Shown here: in pieces, positions 60,101 through 64,000 of the stretch
Layout of the letters: each line of letters starts with the position of its first letter
Numbering within the stretch: the first letter of the stretch is position 1
Assembly: GCA_000697355.1 (NCBI GenBank)
Contig: JNEN01000843.1
Location: 1 to 64,000, forward strand
Direction of reading: 5' to 3'
Length of the DNA: 64,000 bases
From: Syncephalastrum monosporum B8922
Lineage: Eukaryota > Mucoromycota > Mucoromycetes > Mucorales > Syncephalastraceae
Notes under the pieces: model-generated
What the model saw: only the letters and a program-made list of their open reading frames with translations
What the model was told of the DNA's origin: nothing
Databases searched by the model: none
Translations under genes and position numbers: made by a program

Positions 60101-61011
60101 GTTGACGTCTCAAGTTGTTACTTTGGCAGACGCCCTGCCCGGGCCTTCTGTGTCTTGCTTACGTAATTATGGATGTACGGAATATTAAGATTATTATAGA
60201 TAGATAAAGTCCCTCACCGACCGTGTCCAGTTCACGCCGTTCAGACAATTTTTAATTGTTGGAAAAGATGCCACACCTTCTACGCAGTTCCAAGTCGTAG
60301 ATGTGGTTGCTATTATTTAATTTGATCGAATGTAACTGGCCCTTCACACTACTTTTCTCGTCCGAAATTCTGATGTCGCTCTCATAGGTTAAGTGGTCAA
60401 TCTTCAAGCTCTCATGATCGCTATAGTAGCTGTCACTGTTCCAAATGAAGTTCTATTGGTTTCTTTTATTTTGTGAAGTCATGTAGATCTCGTCTTTATG
60501 GACATCCCGGCGTAGTCTACGACTACTAGACACACATGTTTTGAACTGGACAAATATGACAGGGGATCTATTATAAAGTTTTTGGCATCTAAAGAGCATG
60601 AATATGCCCCAGCCAATTTAGTTTATTTTCCGTCGATCTATCTGTGAAGGCCCTCAAGGTCGTTCCTTCTTTTTAGTTTTCAGGTTGTTGTCACGATCAC
60701 GAAGAGATTTATTCGCTCTTGAGCAAGATGGAAAAAGGACTTTGGCAATAAGAGATCACTCCAGAATACGATTCGCCATGTGCTGTATGAACCGTTGTCT
60801 GTTTGTCTGTTGTCAGCTGTTGCGTGGCCTGGTGTCTTTGGACCATATCCAAGTATTCCTTTACCTTCTTCTTTTATCAATCGAACAGCTGTCCGGTAGG
60901 TCTCGAATGATGCTGCGACCTTCTCAATCACACTTTTTGTTATGCAATCCAAGTTTAGTTGCACCTCTCTCTAAAGTCAGTATAGCTTACGAATGTATTC
61001 CTCTTTCATTA

Positions 61012-62087
61012 TTATAGTGGTCGAAAGCGCGCACCCTGACCGCGTCTCTTGTGTTTTGGGGCGACTTTCAAGGAGTTGAACTTCTTTGTCGAACACCATA
61101 CACGATATCCCTCTGTGACATGGTTACCCCTGCCGTGCAGCTTGCAGATCTTGTCCTGAGACGAGGGCGATCGAGCATTGCTGCCTGAAGAGGCAGCGTC
61201 ACCAACCCGAAGGCGGCGTTGCTCGTACGATCCCTCCAGTGCCAGGGCGAGACCAGAAACCTGCCGGACTGTGCGCTTCAAACGTGCAGGAAGAGAAGCG
61301 CGGGCAATATAAACCCTGTCCGCAATGGCAGGTCTTAAACCGTTGAGATAACGGTTGAGTGAAATCTGGTCATCGTCCTGACCTGCGTTATGACGGAGCT
61401 GATGGAACCGAGCAGTGTACTCACCTACCGTTTCCTTCTTGCCCATCTTGCACGCCATGAACGCTTTGACGTTCAGTGCGTCCTGCACAAAGTCGTCAAC
61501 TGCAAAGTCGCGTTCATAGATGGCGCGCGCGAAGGACCAAGGACGGTGTCGGTAGTATTCAAGGTTGTCAGCAAACCAAGAACGTTGCTCGGGCGAAATC
61601 AGGATGGCATGTACCGGTGCCACACTCGGTCCATATCCTGGTCATGGGCGCGCACAACATCCTCGAATGCCCTGAAGCATTCTTGGACATTGGCGTACAC
61701 CGTGCTCTCGGGACGCCAGACATAGCCAGTTTACTGAAAGTAAGGGAGCTTGTCGGGCGCACGCGGCGAACCCGAGAGAAGACGGTCGCTACCTGCGTGA
61801 TGACAGGTCGCAGCAACCAGCTGCATAGCAGCGTCCATCTCTTGAATCTCCTGAGAGAGGATCGTGATCCGCTGGCGAAACTCTTCGCATAGCTGATCGT
61901 TGCCTAGACGACAAGCCTCGGCGCAGGACACTATGAGCTGTGCAAGCTCGGCACGCAGCAACTGGATGCTGGCCTGGGCACGCTCTGCAGGAGAGGAAGC
62001 GACGGCAGAAGAGGAGGTCACCGAGCGAAGCACCACTTCGCGGTCAACGTTCACGACGTTGGTGATGGGGCCGTAGGTTTGCGACAT
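61012..62087 (-). mobile_element. Ty3/gypsy-type retrotransposon gag remnant (frame-broken)
   Basis: Minus-strand gag-like sequence in three reading frames. The first piece (62087 to about 61731) is a Gln/Ala/Glu-rich coiled-coil N-terminus. The second (about 61725-61627) includes a helical capsid-type segment. The third (about 61620-61012) carries the rest of the capsid-like domain (for example EYTARFHQLRHNAGQDDD and LNRYLNGLRPAIADRVYIA) and a knuckle-like Cys/His segment (CKLHGRGNHVTEG) that lacks the usual next Cys. The frame changes, with stop codons between pieces, show it is not translatable as one protein. No protease, reverse transcriptase or integrase follows within 1 kb downstream, and I could not define LTRs. 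It is probably a dead or internally deleted element. Confidence 0.75.
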
Positions 62088-64000
62088 GGTAGGTAGGTTG
62101 GTATGAATAGAATTTGTAAATATTGTGTAGAGTGGATAGTACAGAAATAGTACAGAAACGGGGCAGTAGAAGTCGAGTGAGATGGAAAGAAAGCTGCTTT
62201 ATTTGCCAGCACCTCCACTCTGTCATATAAAACATTGTGGCTCCCCTTATCAGCTATTTAACTTATACGCGCGCGTGGACTCCAGGTGTGACAAAGTCGG
62301 ATGTTGGGAAATAAATCACAGGCGTGAGTCCGTCAGGCACGGATTTGGCTATGTCTATGACATCTTGGAACGACCTTAAACACACCTTGGCACAAGCTTG
62401 AACCCAAGTCATGGCAAGGCTTAGTCCTTCTCTACAATAGAATTACAAGAGCTGGTCCATTCCCGACCATGATGGCCTCAAGTCTTGATGCAGCTAATTT
62501 CCTTCCGGAACAACAAGTCGAATACGCAAAAATGGACTGACACAAGGTACGTTCAACTATTCGTTAGCTTGCTTGAGAGACGATCAAGGAATTGGCCCTG
62601 GGATACATTCAAGCCATGTCCTTATACTTGCATTACACGTGTCACGTGAATGGCGACACATGCTGAGCAGTTGCTATCTATCTTTTACTGGCGTTTTGCA
62701 TGTGTATTAGAGACATGTAGAGATGCATGGCGTGTTCTCCAAGGAAAGTTTGCTTTAATGCAAAGGATGTGATTTCCTGGTAATGAATGGATATGTATCG
62801 ATGCACTCTAACATATTTGAATTGAGATAACCAATCAGGTACTGTGCCAGCCAGTGTTGTTGCTTATGGATGCGTCAACTTAGCATTGCTTCGCTTTTTC
62901 GGAAGTTTTGATATAATATGTGATCAATATTCGATTGCAGAAGGTGCGCCATGTTTCCCAACATTTGAGAAACATCTCGACTATTGTTATTTGAGGCAGA
63001 CAGGTCGAATGGACCGGTAACAATATCACATCATGAAAGTGCATAACATACACATCAAGCACTTTAGTTTGCCACACTTACCAGTCGTAATTCACTTTAC
63101 GTTATTTGCGATAGTGAGCACGCGCTGAAATGATATAGTACACGACGCACCAATGTGGGCATATCGAATTCGTCAGGCACCAGACAGCGACGCCAAGTGG
63201 ATAAGCACTCGGCCCAGCTGAACATCAAAGACCGTTCATCATCCAGTTGAAGAGACTTCCAACGCAATATGGAAACTCGTGATACGCCAGAGTGAAATCG
63301 ACCAAGCGCAATGTTCAGAAAAAATCCAATATGTGTGGTTTATTTTTGGATCATAACTGTCATACTATGATATTCATGTGGCCTTTGGGCGTCTCTACTC
63401 CGGATCGGCGACGGCTTAACTGTCTCACCTTACCTAATACCGGGTTTGTACGGTAAATGCACACTTTAAGAGGATCTTCCGTCTTTCTAAAGTTACTGTA
63501 TCCCCCAAAAGTTATAAGTTGCGAATATTCCAGCACGCAGCCGATGGGCCCTGATTTTCGTGAGGGCAAAAAAAAAAAAAGCATTAGAATAATGCCAAGC
63601 ACATCTACCGCTCTGCTTTTTCTGCTAATTCTTTTTCCATGCTAACGCCAAGCCGTCTTCAATAAATGAGCTTATCCTCTTGCCGAGAACGAACGTATGG
63701 CGCAGGATAAACTCAGGGGCAGAACGAAGGTGACAGAAATGTCACGTGGATTTCTACGCACATTGCCCAATACTTTTGATGGGCGTCAAAGCTAATTCCT
63801 ATTTTATCCTGAGCTGGACAAGACAGAGAATAGTTACAAAAAAAAAAAAAAAAAAGAAATCCAGACATGAGAAGAGCCTCTTCGCACGCATTGTATTCTA
63901 TTACATTTTTGAGAATGGCCGTGCGAAAGTTCAAGGAAAGTAAAAGCCACCATTTGCTGATTCCCCGCGTCAAACTCGCAAGTCCCCCTCTTGCCCCGGT
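62088..64000. other. Gene-free right end
   Basis: No recognisable gene. The part next to the gag start (62088-62240) looks like a leader: a duplicated TAGTACAGAAA unit at about 62137-62156 precedes the gag ATG. An LTR could lie further right but no terminal repeat pair can be seen. Two A runs (about 63569-63580 and 63839-63855) occur near the end. Confidence 0.45.

Larger units (their letters stand above)
58487..61011. other. Accessory non-coding stretch with repeats
   Basis: Apart from the polypurine block and the tandem repeat listed separately, no gene is supported. Open frames at 58591-58911, 59005-59508 and 60680-61017 have no family resemblance. The right end abuts the gag remnant, so part of this stretch may be decayed transposon sequence. 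Confidence 0.45.

Overview
The window reads as nuclear DNA of a filamentous fungus, most likely an early-diverging one of the Mucoromycota/Mucorales type. The genes are intron-rich, mostly with short introns (about 45-130 nt, GT-AG with occasional GC-AG), closely packed, and give full-length eukaryotic proteins when spliced. The lineage call is inference. It rests on fungal families (Atf1-like bZIP, P-type proton pump, Eaf3, Tim13) sitting beside families that budding and fission yeast lack (DNA-PKcs, CNOT11), plus a queuosine-salvage enzyme. About 129 introns were placed by hand, and every spliced multi-exon model below stays in frame to its stop.

Layout. 1-2.4 kb: non-coding, with a poly-C/poly-A tract and a tRNA-Lys(CTT). 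2.4-3.7 kb: MRM1-like mitochondrial rRNA ribose methyltransferase (-). 5.5-8.7 kb: NOP14 ribosome-biogenesis factor (+), tail to tail with a forkhead regulator (-, 8.7-9.8 kb). 10.2-11.2 kb: Atf1-like bZIP (+). 11.8-14.6 kb: secreted metallophosphoesterase (+). 14.9-15.8 kb: single-exon secreted protein of unknown function (-). 15.9-17.7 kb: palmitoyl-protein thioesterase (-). 17.7-21.4 kb: no gene seen. 21.4-22.6 kb: Eaf3/MRG15 (-). 23.1-23.6 kb: TIM13 (+). 23.6-25.2 kb: CNOT11 (-), sharing a 130-bp promoter with ORC3 (+, 25.3-28.3 kb). 29.5-31.2 kb: queuosine salvage hydrolase QNG1 (-). 33.5-36.7 kb: plasma-membrane H+-ATPase (+). 36.7-39.7 kb: no gene seen. 39.7-54.6 kb: a 53-exon gene for a complete DNA-PKcs (+, 4076 residues). 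55.2-58.5 kb: a large polyQ/polyA protein (-). 59.8-60.1 kb: a degenerate tandem repeat. 61.0-62.1 kb: a broken Ty3/gypsy-type gag remnant (-).

The genes do not form one pathway. They are mainly core nuclear and organellar housekeeping functions: ribosome assembly, replication origin, chromatin acetylation, mRNA decay, DNA double-strand-break repair, mitochondrial import and rRNA modification. The standout is the DNA-PKcs gene. It keeps the kinase catalytic residues, the FATC tail and a TQ cluster at the position of the human autophosphorylation cluster. Recurrent GC-AG introns, all with the same GCAAGT donor, and very small exons (8-29 nt) are a second theme and would defeat naive gene prediction.
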